NCBI GenBank assembly: GCA_000715635.1
Contig: KL569100.1
Location: 143,687-148,688 of the forward strand
Direction: 5' to 3'
DNA length: 5,002 nt
From: Streptomyces violaceus
GTDB lineage: Bacteria > Actinomycetota > Actinomycetes > Streptomycetales > Streptomycetaceae
Notes under the pieces: model-generated
Told to the model about the DNA's origin: nothing
Databases searched by the model: none
The model's input: only the letters and a program-made list of their open reading frames with translations
Translations under genes and position numbers: made by a program
Shown here: one piece after another, positions 4,998 to 5,002 of the stretch
Layout: each line of letters opens with the position of its first letter
Numbering within the stretch: position 1 is the stretch's first letter

Positions 4998-5002
4998 GGG
5001 GG

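Noticed and set aside
4662..5002. Plus-strand frame open to the right edge, starting MAVTAMAQWLAG
   Set aside because: Third-position GC preference is weaker than in the opposite-strand frames, no family is recognisable, and it is antisense to two coding-like segments.

Overview
The window looks like chromosomal DNA of a high-GC actinomycete, most likely Streptomyces or a close relative. The evidence is strong G/C preference at third codon positions, GGAG/AAGGA ribosome binding sites, a typical Sec lipoprotein signal, and gene families common in that group. All supportable genes lie on the minus strand, so they are read here from right to left.

Right end (about 4457-5002): no intact gene. 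It holds a short ORF with a good ribosome binding site whose first ~23 residues look like the N-terminus of a homogentisate 1,2-dioxygenase-type cupin (4741-4866). A coding-like stretch in another frame overlaps it (4698-4800), and an open in-frame stretch lies upstream of the next gene. This appears to be a place where gene fragments have been joined.

Centre right (3071-4456): one complete gene for a secreted protein with a Sec signal peptide, a helical N-terminal region of about 150 residues and a C-terminal formylglycine-generating-enzyme/SUMF1-type domain. The domain lacks the two cysteines that make true FGE catalytic; the whole protein appears to have none. A very strong 57-nt stem-loop (3002-3058) begins 12 nt after its stop and is the probable terminator.

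Middle (2135-3001): about 870 bases with no intact gene and, in places, much lower GC (31 of 60 bases at 2461-2520). It holds a possible IS110-type transposase remnant (2892-2987), a candidate degenerate actinobacterial sulfur-operon leader peptide (2400-2534), and a 64-codon fragment of a DszB-like desulfinase/solute-binding protein. That fragment carries the conserved Cys-Pro-x-Pro motif and is interrupted by a one-base frameshift in a C4 run (2144-2339).

Left (1-2134): a three-gene ABC importer of the SsuA-SsuC-SsuB (alkanesulfonate/taurine/nitrate) family: lipoprotein receptor, permease, then ATPase. The genes are joined by two ATGA start/stop overlaps; the ATPase runs off the left edge. 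The DszB-like remnant and possible leader just upstream suggest the importer once belonged to a larger organosulfur-scavenging operon. The receptor lipoprotein would capture the sulfonate, the permease and ATPase import it, and a desulfinase-like protein, now lost here, would have been encoded first. I found no defence system, CRISPR array or RNA gene.
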